From Angiostrongylus vasorum (lineage: Eukaryota; Nematoda; Chromadorea; Rhabditida; Metastrongylidae), in contig JADANN010000274.1 in assembly GCA_018806985.1 (NCBI GenBank), positions 62,001 through 126,000 on the forward strand: 64,000 bases of DNA, read 5' to 3'. Both the position numbers and the translations under genes were made by a program. Positions within the stretch are counted from its first letter, which is position 1. Every line of letters begins with the position of its first letter. Under the pieces are notes generated by a model, which saw nothing but the letters and a program-made list of their open reading frames with translations, was not told the DNA's origin and did not search any database. This document shows, piece by piece, positions 1-12,198 of this stretch.

Positions 1-127
1 AAAACAATAAAGACCTCACTCCGAATAGCATTGTAGTGAACTTGAGAATGAAATTGGCATCGCTTTTCAGTGGGTAATAAGTGAAACAGTAAAATTAATA
101 ATATTGTGCGACTTAAAAATCCTTCTA

Positions 128-425
128 ATTAACCACAACGATGCTGAGATGTTCGCAAAAACTTGGACTCCGGGTCAGACCGAACAAGATTTCCCTTTCC
201 TCTTGAAGGATGATTGCTGGTGGCACTGGTAGATAGAAATCTAAGAGAAACGCAGAATAAGGGCATCGCGTAATGTGTAATGCGCGAGCCTCCGGAATGG
301 GAAATCGTGGTTCGATCTGGCCAGGGGTGCAAGTTTTGCGAATATCTCATCATCGTTGTGGTTGGTTTCGCATAACACCTTGCCGTTCAAATTGCAGTAG
401 GCAGTGAATAAAAAAGTAAACATTG
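128..425. repeat. SINE-B pair in inverted orientation
   Basis: Bases 128-200 read as the complement of the SINE-B body, and 265-425 read as the sense strand, including a B-box-like GGTTCGATCTGG and the conserved tail (GCAAGTTTTGCGAATATC, then GCAGTAGGCAGTGAATAAAA). The two halves form an inverted repeat around about 250. No gene in 1-1350 apart from the GPCR intron. Confidence 0.6.
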
Positions 426-1358
426 TGATTTTTCAATTAGTTCACGGTTTAGTTGTGATTTCAGAAAAACACTGAATGTAAGCCAAGCAGCCCCCCGGCC
501 GGACATCAGCCACAGATGGCTGGCGCGATTCCGCCGTAACAAAGCCTCAATTTCTATTCTATCTTTAGAAAAGAATTCTCATACTCTGTCTCAGCTTGCA
601 TAACTCTGCTAGTGGACGAACTGCGTTCACTATGCTGCAGTTTAACATCAAGTAAGATCCGCATTGGTAAGGAGGTAGGTTATTCAGTTGTATCATTTGT
701 CGTACTGTTGATCATCCAGTGACTCAACTGTGCGCCGGTAAATCTTCCGCTTGTCTTTTGATAGAAAAAAACAGTGGAAGTCACTCAAACGAAAAAAAAT
801 CAAGCCAAGATTTGGCGGGTCGATAAAAAGGCGGCAAAGCCTTTCATTTTTTAGTCCTTATTTAACTGGAATGGACAGAAAGAAGAGGTAAGAGATGTTG
901 CTGAGCATCGCCATGTCCATGAATTTGATACTTCAATTGACTTACTTCCAGGTGACCAATAAAAGGCTCACCTATGTACTTCGGCCTGTACGGCGTTTCT
1001 TCCAGCCAGCGAACATTCGCTTTGTATGGCTAACCGAAAGTTCAGGAATGGGAATGACATCAGCGGGAAATTTTGAAGGTTGCAGAAAACTTACATACTT
1101 ACATTAACCAGGGAATAGAACTCAGGCCCGGCTTCCACTTCTGCAATCTGATGGGAGCGAACGATCCTCATAAGGACTGACTTACGAGTATAATGTCTGA
1201 AGAAACCACTGCATGCGAGGCGATGTATAGTTAAAAAAGTAAACCAGTATCTAATATTAATCTTCCTAGTATCATATAAGAATAGACTACTTAATACCAC
1301 CAATTCATTTACCCGTACGCAAATAGCCTTTTTTAATTCTTTAGTCGAAAAAACATAC

Positions 1359-4300
1359 CGTTTAGACAAAATGGTCGGATAGCGAATGGGTTGACGCACA
1401 GCCATGTAACGGTCAAAAGAGATCGCCAACAAGTTGTAGATGGACGCCGTTGACAGCCAGACGTCAGCGGTAAGCCAAATTCGGCATCCGATGTCGCCAA
1501 ACAACCACTCCTTGCTGTGCTCCTGGAGAAGCGCCAATAAGAAATCGGAACACTGGGGAAATCATCTCACCTAGTTTCAGTGTTCGAATCCCTAGATAGT
1601 CTAAAAAAAATCTTTGACCTGTTCTTTTTGGTGGATAAAAAAAGCTAGAAATGTGTCTCTCAGCACAACACTGACCAGCTGTGTTTAGAAATTAGAGGTT
1701 AACGAGTGTCGTTCTTTTTGATTCTTTAGTTTTGAACACCTGATTAATGCCCCGACAACGGTGAGCTCGTTCGATGATAAAAAGGATTGAGTAGCTCGAA
1801 AAAGGAAATTATGCTGAAAATGTAAATTTTTCAGATATAATATCTCAGTAAAATAAGTTGTTTGAATGGCTTACGGTCTTTCCATGCGTATGCTGCATAA
1901 TGGCACTTGAAATCGTTTGCACCCGTTTTATTTGCACAGTGTATATTATTTATACAAACTGTTAACAAATTCCTCCGAAAACCCATCTAGTGGTGCTACG
2001 AAGTAAACCCCTGCTGTAATGCACACAGTCGCTGGTTCGATGCTTTTTCGTAGATCCTATTCACTTCAAGTGTTTGTAGAGGATTCGAAGCCAAAGTCTA
2101 TGTATTAGGTTGACATAGAAGCAGTGACAGTCTCTGAGCAGAATATTAACAGAAATTGGGTAACTTACATAAACAAAAAACTTTATTGACCAAAAATGTT
2201 GCTTTATTTTACTCATTCATATAACCAGATTTTGGAAACTGTGCCGCTTCCAGCCTTCCTTTCATAGCGTTCGTTTTCTTGAGTGCTGGTCGAGTTGGTT
2301 TACCTTGGAATCTTGAGATAGCCTTGCTAGTTTGTTCCCAGGTCTTCAACTCAGGCAGACGTCTGCCTTTTTGTGGATTAGAGGGAGATTTTCCAAAGTG
2401 CACCGGTAGTAGTTTGCGGACCCCCGAAGCAATAGAACGCATGGTTGCTCTGGGACCGATTCGAGCCAGCGACCATGCGTGTGTTGCGTGGCATCTCTAA
2501 TCGTTGCGCTTCTCAGGCCTTGTTAATCAAAGTAAGATTCATTAACATCCGTAACATTCTTGTTTTTTAACAAGACAGTTCATCTCGCTGTCTTAAAAAT
2601 GGTGAAGATTTCGAAGTAATGAAATCTTCGAAAGCACACCAAGTAGCAGTTTGTTTGCCGACTTTACATTTTCGAGGTATGTCAAAAATTACTTGTTGAT
2701 CAACGACTGGCCTGCTGAATATTCTGGGTAGGACAAAGTTTCGTAGCTCAATAGGTTAAATTTTTGCAGTTTATTTGTGCAACATGTGATAGAGTACTTT
2801 TTAGGCGAGAGGATTGAATTTTTTGTTGAGCAATGCTTGGTACATACGCTGTAATATTTGATTTATTTCTTAAATTTTGACGAAGTACATATCTGATGTG
2901 ATAACACCAATATTACGAATGTTGTGGTGGATTAATCCCGCTGCAGACGATCAAACGGTCACCATAATTCATTATACGTTAGAAAGAGATATGAGGGAGT
3001 GGGTAGAGCAGTGGTAGGGATGTCGTTGATCACGATGGTGGCTCGACGCTACTCCGGGCCTGTCAAGTCTCCCCATCCTTCCAGGGATGCGAAATTGAAA
3101 TTCGTATCAAATATTTCTTGAAACAGCTGACTCCTTCAAATCCACGCAGAAACTTTCTAGTATGCCTATCCCAGGAATGCAGCAAGAATCGACTTGACCA
3201 GCACTGAACGACATTCATAACGAAGACGAAAATCCTCAATCTTCAGTCCAATCCATAGGCAAAGAAGTTCGAAGAAGTTCGTGAATGATGGATACGATGA
3301 AGCCAGTAGAATGTATGAACTACTGGGATTTGCACATCAGATGTGAACATGGCCATGTAAAAAATGAGGTAAGGAAAGTTGGTGCGTACAAGAAACGCAG
3401 TTGAGACTTTATAACGATGATTCCTTTACCCGTAACCATGTTCATGTAGCACCACTTGCTCGCGCTTTTCCACCAATCAAGTGTCTTCCATATGATGACT
3501 GAATTGTGGACGTTCAGCTTCTGTCAAGCTCTTGACCAGTTTTTAGAAGGGCAACTCTTGTTGTGACCCTCAGATACTCGTCGTAGCTAAGGGGCGCTAT
3601 GATTTTGCCATGAATACTTATGTCTCGTTGTAAACTGACATTTATTTAACCTCGGTATAAATGATTAATGTACCTTGTGTCATGACAAGCTAACACGAGG
3701 TTGTTACCAATATTTATTCAGCTAACGTCTCGACTTCTTCGTCTTCCTCAGAATCTCGATGATTCGTGTAGATGTCCACAGATGAACCATACTGAGCCGG
3801 AGATGACGGTCTTATATGTAGGATTCTTCTTATTGACAGTCGTGATTGCCCAATGATAATAACTTGTTTTCCGGACAAAAAAATCCTGTAGAAGTCGCTA
3901 TCGTTATTAGCTAACGCAAAACATAACGATATAATTGTAGACCGACTTTTATTTTACCTCGGCATAAATGATCAAGTGAAACAAAAAGTCAGTTTACAAT
4001 GATGTTTTCATGCTTTGTGCTAGTTAGTAATGATACCAAATTTTGCAGATTTTATTGCCCGGAAAAACAAATTATTATCACCGGACAATCACGACTATCA
4101 GTGAGAACAATCCTATATATAAGGCCATCTCCACCTAAGTATACCTCATTCTAAAGATGTTCCAGTAAAGAAGATCCGGTTCGATGCGCGACGAAAACAC
4201 CATATCGCGAAGATGAACGACTGTGGACATCGACTCGGATCATCGGCCCTGAGAAAGACGAAGACGTCGAAACGTCAGCCGAGTAAATATTGGTAACAAC

Positions 4301-6701
4301 CTCGTGTTAGCTTATCAGTTAAACAACGTACTCATGTCTAAGTTACAAAACTCTTCCAGCTTTCTACTTCTGTTTAGCAAACACGTTTCCTTTGCTAAAC
4401 AGAAGTAGAATGAATTATTCAATCAATGCCGAGGTTAACAGAAAGTCGTGGGAGTGACTGTGGGAGTCGGACGTGGGAGTTACTTTTCCAGCTATCTACG
4501 CAACGTGCATCAGGAAGTGCTTCTTCAGCTTATCGTTCAATGAAATCTGAAATCTCCAGTTGCCTTCATAATTTAGCTATAATTCCAAACCTGAGGATCG
4601 AACCGAGACCAATTTCGTGCACTGACAGCACTACTTGTGGGGAAACGTTTCTCATGCCAAAAAAATATATATGTAAAAAATATGCAAAGCATGAGATTTA
4701 AAATGGTATGGTAGCAATTTGGCGGAGAAGGTTTGCTAGAAAATGCACTGGCAAGGTTCAAAACGAGAAATAGGAGCAGTTCCACATCAATCTAATGCCA
4801 ATGAAGTTGAGAGGTTAAAGGATTAGAGATCATTTCATCAATCCAGGAAACAATTCAGCGACAGTTCCCAGGATCGACTTTCTCCCTAACCTCGGCATTG
4901 GATTACAAATGTGCCGTCGTCTTGTTCAGCAATCGCGGGATTGTTATACAGCATACATTTCCTTGAATACAAAGAAAGGAATACAAGAGTAGCTGACGTT
5001 TCGGCACTATCGCCTTCTCCACAGCTGGAAGAGTGTACTGATATGAAGTTTATTACGCCACCGCTTCGATAACACATACAGAAAGATGAGAATCTATACT
5101 GCAATCACTGGATCAACAACTTCTCGAAAAACCCACCGTTTATTACGTGCCTTCCACTGAGGAAGAACAGTAGATTAGATACGTTAAATTGAGTTAAAAA
5201 CTGTGGCTTCTTCAGAAGCTTTTGGTTATGTGATTATCACATGGATTTTCATCTTCCTGGGTGTGTCATTGAAGCGTCTGGCCTAGAAATTACGTATAAG
5301 TGCACCCTCCAGGCTCCGAAGAAGATGATATTTCCAAAACCTCAGCTACTGTTGTGTCGTATATGTTTTTTGTACAGAAATAAACCCTATACTGTATGAC
5401 AACCTCGCGATTGCTGAGAAGAAAACGACAAGTTTAGCGAGAGTTCGCCTAAGATGACGGTGTTGAGATTGCTCGAAATTGGTGGTCTTTTTTCTTCTTT
5501 TGTCGTTCTTGCTAGAAATTTCACGGATTTGTGGCTTCTGTCTGTAAAACAAAAAGGTGTGAATATTAGCTGTAAGATTCTGTACGTTGACGTCCATCAT
5601 CTATGCAGAGATTTAAAAAAAAGTGAATGATATGGAAACAGCTCCAACCCCAAGAGCCTCTTCAACACATCCGTGGCAACAGCTAATGATTTCGACTAAG
5701 TTTACGAAAGGAAAATAACCACCCTCATGAGGGTTTAACCAACAAAGTTCTGCAGAATCAAGTTAACTGAATGAAAAGTCCGATTAAATCTATACAATTT
5801 TTGCAGTGCAGATAGAAATTTTGCTCATTCTACCAAGTTGAACTATTGATTTTTCGCTTCAACGAAACATGTTTCTTCCACTTTTTGCGTTGGAGTTCGT
5901 ATTCTGAACAAGAAAGGATTTAAAGAATAAAAAAAGTGAACAAACGAGACGTCGTCCAACGGAAAATGATTATGTTCCACAGTGTGACGTCAGGTCTTGC
6001 GGCTGCTGTGTTTGCATATGAAATTCCAAAAAAGAACTTTTACTCCAGTCCTGTAAGAACTTTAACACGTAGCAAACTTAAAATTGAGGAAATGATCTTC
6101 GGAAATTATGCATAAAATCAAGCGATAGTACTAGCGCCCTTCTGAAAGTCTGCAATAATCTAAACTAATCCACCACTCCATCGATGGAGAAATTATCGTC
6201 AGTTATCGAAAGCCAGCTTTGTCGCAAATGTGTTGAAAATGGTTTGCAGAAGTGAGAAGAAGAAATGAATTATTCAGTTTCTGTCTCCGGTAACAAAGAA
6301 TAGTTGCAAAAAAAACCATGACTTAGAAAGCAATTGACGCTGTAAAAAAAAGCTGAAAAAAAATTTTAGGGAGTAGCCAGGAAACGAGAAGTAAAGAAAG
6401 TACTTTACAAGCCTTAATTCGACTTATATTATTGACTTGTTAGAAAGGAAGGAAAGGGAAAAATGCAGAAAGAATGTGGGAGAAAATTATAAGTTGTCAA
6501 AAGGAAAGGAAAGAAAGGTACCTGAATAATGGCAAATGGAATGATGCAAACACCAAGCAACAAATCGCTGATTGTTAGCGATAGAACGAGAAAGTTGGTC
6601 GCGGTGTGCAGCGACGGCTGGGAGACGAGCGTGTACAGAACAAAAACGTTGCCGCAAACCACTACTATGCACACGATTCCCAGGAGAATGCTAACTTCCA
6701 T
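1359..6701 (-). CDS. Amine-type rhodopsin-family GPCR, partial (two exons, continues beyond left edge)
   Basis: Two exons are visible: 6522-6701 (60 codons, ending CAG before a GTACCT donor, phase 0) and 1359-1522 (54 codons plus 2 nt, acceptor TTCTCCAG, donor GTATGT). The first encodes TM1 (GIVCIVVVCGNVFVLYTL, with the GN motif) and TM2 (NFLVLSLTISDLLLG, with the LxxxD motif). The second encodes a short loop (EHSKEWLFG), the conserved Cys73, then TM3 with Asp80 (ADVW), the position that binds the amine in biogenic amine receptors, and the DRY motif at 97-99. An in-phase alternative acceptor at 1552 would add ten residues, but the 1522 site fits family loop length better. The first ATG lies two bases after a TTTCAG acceptor, so it is either a spliced-leader site or preceded by another exon; the N-terminus looks very short. 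TM4-TM7 are not found and should lie left of base 1. The intron is about 5 kb and full of repeats. Family is known; ligand (tyramine, octopamine, dopamine, serotonin) cannot be told. Confidence 0.82.
2295..2410 (+). repeat. Family C fragment in GPCR intron
   Basis: Weak but collinear match to the central part of the family C repeat (the segment ending GTGGATTAGAGGGAGATTT). The remaining intron sequence from 1560 to 3600 shows no gene or further repeat that I can name. Confidence 0.4.
3722..3757 (-). ncRNA. Hammerhead-ribozyme-like core (degenerate)
   Basis: On the minus strand: CTGAGGA, a GAC...GTC stem II, GAGA in place of GAAA, then CGTTAGCTGAA. Counterpart of the copy in the right arm of the same foldback element. 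Confidence 0.35.
4249..4285 (+). ncRNA. Hammerhead-ribozyme-like core (degenerate)
   Basis: Order seen: CTGAGAA (consensus CUGANGA with one change), stem II GACG..AA..GACGTC, GAAA, then CGTC and AGCCGAG, which can pair partly with CGGCC before the core. One core mismatch makes activity doubtful. Confidence 0.4.
4405..4900 (+). repeat. Terminal-motif repeat fragments
   Basis: The motif AACCTCGGCAT, flanked by CGACTTTCT-like sequence, occurs here inverted at 4424-4448 (GCCGAGGTTAACAGAAAGTCG) and direct at 4879-4905. The same short block recurs at about 3640, 3950, 16165, 19445, 20050, 48570 and 63895 and seems to mark ends of foldback elements. The stretch 4450-4870 shows nothing else recognisable. 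Confidence 0.45.
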
Positions 6702-6889
6702 CTCTGAAATCCGTGCTAAATTGCATCTACGGCGAGGTTACAATAACCGCAATAGTTCCTTCTGAAAGCACTGAGGAGCAAGTGTTGGAACAAACATATG
6801 TAACGTGAAGAAATGAGGAAAGAGGATAAGGAGAAACAAGAAAAAATGTTTTAGCTAAGTCCGAGAAACTGAAAAGAAGATTTACTTAC

Positions 6890-7262
6890 TTACTTGATAC
6901 TCGAACAGCCCGTCATCACTAGTTGTGCGGACCCCCAGCATAATCACCAATTTCGGAGATTTCCTGGTTAAGCCATCCTGGTTCCCTGGAATCCCGAGAA
7001 CAGCCTGGCCAAAGTCTACCTCACCATGACAGGCAGTCGCAGCCCTTGTGGATCAGAGGGGGATTTGCCATCATGCGACTTAAATACCAAGACGGTGGTG
7101 GATCCTGGTATTGGTTTACTCTTAGCTAGGCTTCCTGATGGAAACGCCGAACTCCTTCTCAGCTTGGGACGAATCCCCCCCGCTGTACATCGCAGTCCGA
7201 CACCCAGGAACACCTCCCAGCCACGATGAGGCGGTAAACCGTTGGGACGAATAGAGGATTTA
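6890..7262 (-). repeat. Family C repeat (LINE-derived, non-autonomous)
   Basis: Copy of a roughly 390 bp repeat also at 27.96, 30.80, 49.11, 52.24 and 54.95 kb. The minus strand is taken as sense: it begins CCAACGGTTTACCGCCTCAT, has a B-box-like GGATTCGTCCC region, and ends with GTGCGGGTCC..CTAGTGA..CGGGCTGTTCGAGTATC, matching the 3' end of LINE family 2. Open frames through it are not conserved. Confidence 0.65.
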
Positions 7263-7539
7263 AGTCGATACAAAGATCATTTTCTTTTTCACGGCAGTGA
7301 AAATACATACTTGTCAGTAATTTGGCAAGATGACGCAAGAACATCGTCATTATGCGGGCGGTGCAAAAGGGTACTGCAACGGTTAGTTCGTGGGAAGTAA
7401 TTCGAACTTCTATGAAAAATTTCACTTACGCGAATTCAATCTCCGTCATTCGGGTGAAAATTGATAACAGCATATTACGCTATTCGAAAATTCAATGCTA
7501 ATCCTTAAAGTAGAATTTTTCATGGCAGAACACACTTTA

Positions 7540-7660
7540 CTATGATGCTGACATATTTGGAAAACTTGGACCTCAGGCCAGATTCGGACTCGCGATAACC
7601 TTTCCCGGGAGCAAAGACGATAGGCAGTAGATAAAAATTAAAAACCAACTTTAAAAGTCG
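7540..7660 (-). repeat. SINE-B fragment
   Basis: Minus-strand match to the SINE-B body (AAGTTTTCCAAATATGTCAG) followed by a plus-strand tail fragment (GATAGGCAGTAGATAAAAA). The flanking 7660-8890 shows no gene or repeat that I can name. Confidence 0.45.
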
Positions 7661-8897
7661 AAATGAAACGCCTTAGGTCGTGCACATTTCGCCGTTAGAC
7701 AATTACGTTTGTACCAGTTGAATAGAATTTTGAGCTTTTGGAAGCGGTGAAGTCATTTAAAGGAGTTTTGGCCTCGGTTTGTTCTGCAAAGCTTTTTTTC
7801 GGGCGGGACGTTATGGATGCTTGAAAATTAGAAGTCGCTAGGCGCTCTTTCAGCTTTGGAAGAGTGAAATTACAAGTCCTAAATTATTTTTCGAAGAGCA
7901 TATTACAATCTGCCCATGATTTCAGTTTTTCACACGAATCTGCCAGCAGCGTTCTACTGCTTACTAAGAAGCTTTTTCCGATGAAAGTGTGAGAAATATG
8001 TTTCGAGGAAGGCTCAGAATGGAAGTAAAAAATAGGAAGAGAGGAGAATCAAGGCTCGTGTCTTGGGCAAAGAAGAAAAAGGACATAGTGACGTAGTTTG
8101 TGTGCGCGAGAGAAACTTAAGAAGGAACTCTAACAAAATAGCGTTGCACTAGATTTTGTTAGTAAGAGAAGAAGCCATTTGGATTGAAAATCGTATTTTA
8201 CAAGAGATTACAATGCACTTTTCGAAACAAACACTTCAGGGGCCTTGCACTTTGTCACAGTCAAAGGAGTGAATTACAGGCACGCAGCCGGCAGCCATTA
8301 CTTGATTTGAGGAATATTTAGCTTTCTGAGGAGGTGTGAGCCGAGAAAAAGCCGTAAAGCAATTATGGCGTCGTAGATGGTGAGCAATCAGTCTAGACGG
8401 CGGCTCCGAGTCTTGGGTTCGGCAGGTGCATGTGGTGGTGTTCTGATTCACAAACTCACCAGTTCGGATGGAGAACATGCGGTTTGGCCTAATTCTTTGT
8501 CCGAAGTCCAAAAATATCCACCCAGTCCTTCCAAATGCTTTCATTACTGATGATTACAAAGAAAATAAAAATGAAATAAAAAGGGACAAGAGTGGGACTT
8601 ATGGATCACATTTCTGGGAGATCCTGTGAAATCGGATGGCCCATTTGCAAATAATAGATGATAATACGTTGTCAAAGCGTATTATATTTTTTAAGAACTC
8701 AGTTCGAAACAGAATAGGATACGCCTTGAAGACGCTGTATTTCAGACAATGCAGTTCACCAGAGACAGTATTTCAGTCATGTTTTTACAATCAGATGGTT
8801 GTTTCACAAAAAAAAATTACTTTCCACCTAGAAGAGGAATACACTCGATTGGTCACATGTATTTGAAAAAGTTCTCACGTTCTAATTTGCTATTGTA

Positions 8898-8899
<2 letters not shown>

Positions 8900-8949
<50 letters not shown>

Positions 8950-8951
8950 TG
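8900..8951 (+). repeat. (TG)n microsatellite
   Basis: About 25 GT/TG units with two TTTG interruptions; simple sequence. Confidence 0.95.
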
Positions 8952-9329
8952 CGTATAATTATGAACCTCATGGTTTCAATGGAAATCACTAAAATTTGCA
9001 GTTCTTTTTGCACACGACAGAAATTTCCTTGCCCGGGATGAAATCCTGATTTTCTGGATCGCAAGGACAGATTTTCGTTTTTCATTGACGCTTATTAACA
9101 ACCTCGCGTTCGCTCTAGAAAAAACACTGATTTATCTAACACTGCCGAAGTCTATAAAAAAGCCGGTCCTGGGATTTACCAGTTTTTTTATGTTGAGGTC
9201 GGCATTTCGAATTGAAAAAAATTGGCTGCAAAAATTACGTCTACTCATAAGGTGATAGAGCTAATCTCTACGGCAACAGTGCAAATCTCATGACGTCCTT
9301 ATTACTTTATCAACTATGTTAAGTGAAAG

Positions 9330-9612
9330 ATTGTGTGGGTGTGTAGCGCAGTGTTTCGAGGTGGCTTGCAATACACACGGTCTTTGGTTCAATTCTCCAC
9401 CCAAGGCTCGCCAGGCCTTCCTTCCCTCTGGGATCGGCAAATTGGACCCAGACTTGTCTAGAAGGACAGCAGCACTGACTAGAAACGTGGGCTGGCCAGC
9501 GTGAGTCATTGTAAAAGCCAGATATGCAATCAATGGGATCTAACGATGCTTGATGAGGTCGAATGCATGGACCATTCTTTAGGAACTAATCAACGTCGAA
9601 AGATTCATCACT
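9330..9612 (+). repeat. SINE-A copy 1 (tRNA-derived SINE)
   Basis: Diverged copy. Head: TGTAGCGCAGTGTTTCGAGG (pol III A-box-like) and GGTTCAATTCTCC (B-box-like), then the SINE-A body with GGATCGGCAAATTGGACC, and the 3' part ending in ATCAACGTCGAAAG. Open frames across it are incidental. Confidence 0.7.
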
Positions 9613-10559
9613 GTTCATCCAGTGTTCTCGACGTCACAAACTATCGCAGAGAACAAATTTCCATCGAACATCACATCAAAACAAGCCGTAGCGAAGACTG
9701 TGACGACGACATCGCTGCGATTCTTCCTCCTCGTGTTGCACCAGTTCAGGATGCTTTTTTATATGCCTTGTATCTTTCGAACGACGGATGATGGTTGAAT
9801 TGTGAATACTAATTTGTTCTAGAACTTCGCTAGCATATTTAAAGTTTAAACTGCAATAATCGCTTTCAAGTGATTGTCGTGCATTACGGCGACCTCATTC
9901 CTTTTTGAGACTTACAAAAAATTTTGTAATCAAGTGAGCATCAAGGGAGCGCTCGGATATATTTAAGTTTGCTGTTTTTAATCTGTCACTCGACTATTCA
10001 GAAGAATTGCTGCTGAAGTGGAACGGATCTGTTCGTGGGACTGCAAACCTCTCTGTGATTCAAAAGGCCGGCGACTGCTCATGTAGAACAACTGACAACA
10101 GAGTAGCACGGATATCTCAGAATTGCAGCAGAGGAAAAGTTCTTAGATGCTCAAGCATTAGGCTGAAACATTCGCGACCTCAGCTTTCTGTATCGATATC
10201 TGTACAAAAACAAAAGATAGAGGTGATGGAGCAAGTACAACATGAAGGAAAAGGCGAACTATGTATATGGAAAGTGTAAGGCAACTAGGTGCATCAAAAG
10301 CAGAGATGCCATCCGATTGAATCTCTGAGAAGCTTGAGGCATTCGGTCTTTCAGATATTTTTTTCTGATCATTTGAAAATAATCAACAGGAGTTGAAGGG
10401 ACTGTGCGGAAATTTTCGGACTTGCAACAGTGAATGAGGCTCCTTTGCGTGAGCTGTTGGATTTTCGAAATAAAACACAACCACACTCACCTTCTAGAGG
10501 AACCAAAGAGAGCCAGTAACATATCCGATTAACGAACAAAACTCGGAGATACAACCACA

Positions 10560-10775
10560 TTGGTGCTGAGATATGTGCAAAATTCCGGACCGCAGTTGTC
10601 TGCGGTAGGGAACGAACTCGCTATTACCCTTTCCGGGGCTAACGCGTTCACCACCACACCATGCGGGTCCTTAGTTTCGCCTGTCTCTCAGCTAGTTCTA
10701 TCTACCATTGTGGTTGTATCAAATACATTACCCTGCCAGGAAAAATAGTAATAGGCAGCAAATCAAAAAAGGAAA
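10560..10775 (-). repeat. SINE-B copy, antisense, with sense tail
   Basis: 10563-10675 is the complement of the SINE-B tRNA-like head (GCATGGTGTGGTGGTGAACG on the minus strand, GGACCGCA-type ends). 10700-10770 is a plus-strand tail (TTGTGGTTGTATCAAATACA, then AATAGGCAGCAAATCAAAAA). Nothing recognisable lies in 9620-10560. Confidence 0.65.
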
Positions 10776-11157
10776 CTCAGAGAATCACTCATCGCCGCAG
10801 ACATCGTGCATTGTGGGTTCTTCTCGGGTCACCTCTTCCACTCAGGAGCCAAAAAATTCTCTCTATCAGGTAATGATTGCCAGATGTTTGCTTGTTGTTC
10901 ACTCCCTTTTATATGTCGCATATTGATCCTTCCTGAGGACTTCTTCTTATAAAAATGCATTAAGATTTCTTAGAAACTGTGACTTTTACTTGAATAAATT
11001 CCTCCCGTAATAGCGAAATCAAGCACTACGCCGTACAGCGAATTTCCTCACCGATCCTCCTCGCCCGCTCACAGAGCAATTGACCTGTTCTTATTCCTTG
11101 GCATTAACATGCGTTGATTTCTCAAATAAATTTTAGTTTGAAGGTAAGATATTCTAA

Positions 11158-11440
11158 AATATAAAAGGATAAAGGATACAGCTCTCAGCGTTGATCAATC
11201 CCTTAGGGATGCGCCATGCATTCGATGTCATTAAGCATCGTTGGAGGTTATTGAATGCATATTTTATCTGCACGATGACTCGCTGTGGCCTACCAATGCA
11301 TCGAGTCAATGCTGCTATCTTTCTAGACAAGTCTGGTAGCAATTTGCCGACCCGGAGGGATGGAAGGCTTGGTGAGACATGGGCGCGGGGATCGATCCAA
11401 TGTGTTTAGCAGGACGCCTCAAACCACTGCGCCAAACGCG
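11158..11440 (-). repeat. SINE-A copy 2
   Basis: Full-length antisense copy. On the minus strand it begins at the GCGCGTTTGGCGCAGTGGTT head (A box) and ends with GCTGAGAGCTGTATCCTTTA, followed by further TATCCTTTTAT tail units. Confidence 0.8.
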
Positions 11441-11917
11441 CTCCTATTCTGAAACATATTGTTCAATAATCCTTGGAAATGTTGATGCATATAACGACAT
11501 ATGTATAGATGCCAACCTCCCAAATCAACAAGCAATGTTTTCATTCTTACTACAAGTAGTACACGTTGAACTTCAATAGACCATTATGCAGTGCTTGTTT
11601 GCTTCTATGGGAAATGAGCAGTATCATACTTAAGCAATAACACTGCTATCATTTAAATAAATCTCATTAACTCTCCAATGGCGAGGGTTAGGGCGAAAAG
11701 CCCCTTCGGATTCGTTTCAGCTGAATATTATAACAAAGGTAGCATAGTTGTTTTTTGTCGAGAAGAACACAAAATATCTGGCAATTCTTCTTGATATCCG
11801 ATTATTTATGAGTTTAAAGTGGAAGAATACCAAGCAAACGAATGGAAAATGAGAAGACGTAGGCCTCTTAGGAATAGCAATAATACTTGAAAACCAACCG
11901 CTGTTGTGATTCCACTG

Positions 11918-12198
11918 GACACGTGTGGTGCAGTGGTCGGAGGCGCCCTACAACTCACACGTGGAGTCTGTCCCTGCGCCCACGACCCATCATGTTTTCC
12001 ATCACTCCAGGGTGGACAAATTGGTACCAAACTTGTCTGGGAGGATAGCAGCACTGGTTCGGTACATCGGTAGGCTACCGCGATTGTAAAAGCCAGATAT
12101 GCATTCAATCACCTCCAATGATACTTAATGAAGTCGGATACATGGCGAATCCCTCAGGAATTAATCAACGCCGAGAGCTTTATCCTTTTATAGTTTCT
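11918..12198 (+). repeat. SINE-A copy 3
   Basis: Sense copy with the clean head GTGTGGTGCAGTGGTCGGAG and body through GGTACCAAACTTGTCTGGGA to GCCGAGAGCTTTATCCTTTT. Lies about 0.5 kb from the antisense copy at 11.2 kb. Confidence 0.8.

Larger units (their letters stand above)
3688..4318. mobile_element. Foldback element with hammerhead-like ends
   Basis: The left end (GCTAACACGAGGTTGTTACC, 3691-3710) is repeated inverted at 4294-4313, and internal segments such as GTCGTGATTGCCC (3839) are matched inverted near 4089-4101. Arms are roughly 190-270 bp around an unpaired centre near 3990. Each arm carries a hammerhead-like core; the right arm also has a TATATATAAGG box about 135 bp before it. No ORF. 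It sits in the long GPCR intron. Confidence 0.65.

Noticed and set aside
1091..1358. Continuation of the GPCR exon to 1091
   Set aside because: Translation after SKR does not resemble a second intracellular loop or TM4, and a clean GTATGT donor lies at 1358.
1523..1552. Ten extra residues (CSDFLLALLQ) at the start of the second GPCR exon
   Set aside because: Possible via the TTCCCCAG acceptor, but the loop would be too long for amine receptors; the in-frame TTCTCCAG site fits better.
7016..7273. Small protein genes inside family C repeats
   Set aside because: Open frames are not maintained between the six copies; substitutions and indels ignore reading frame.
8749..8958. Coding frame ending in a repeated Val/Cys run
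   Set aside because: Runs into a TG microsatellite; no domain.
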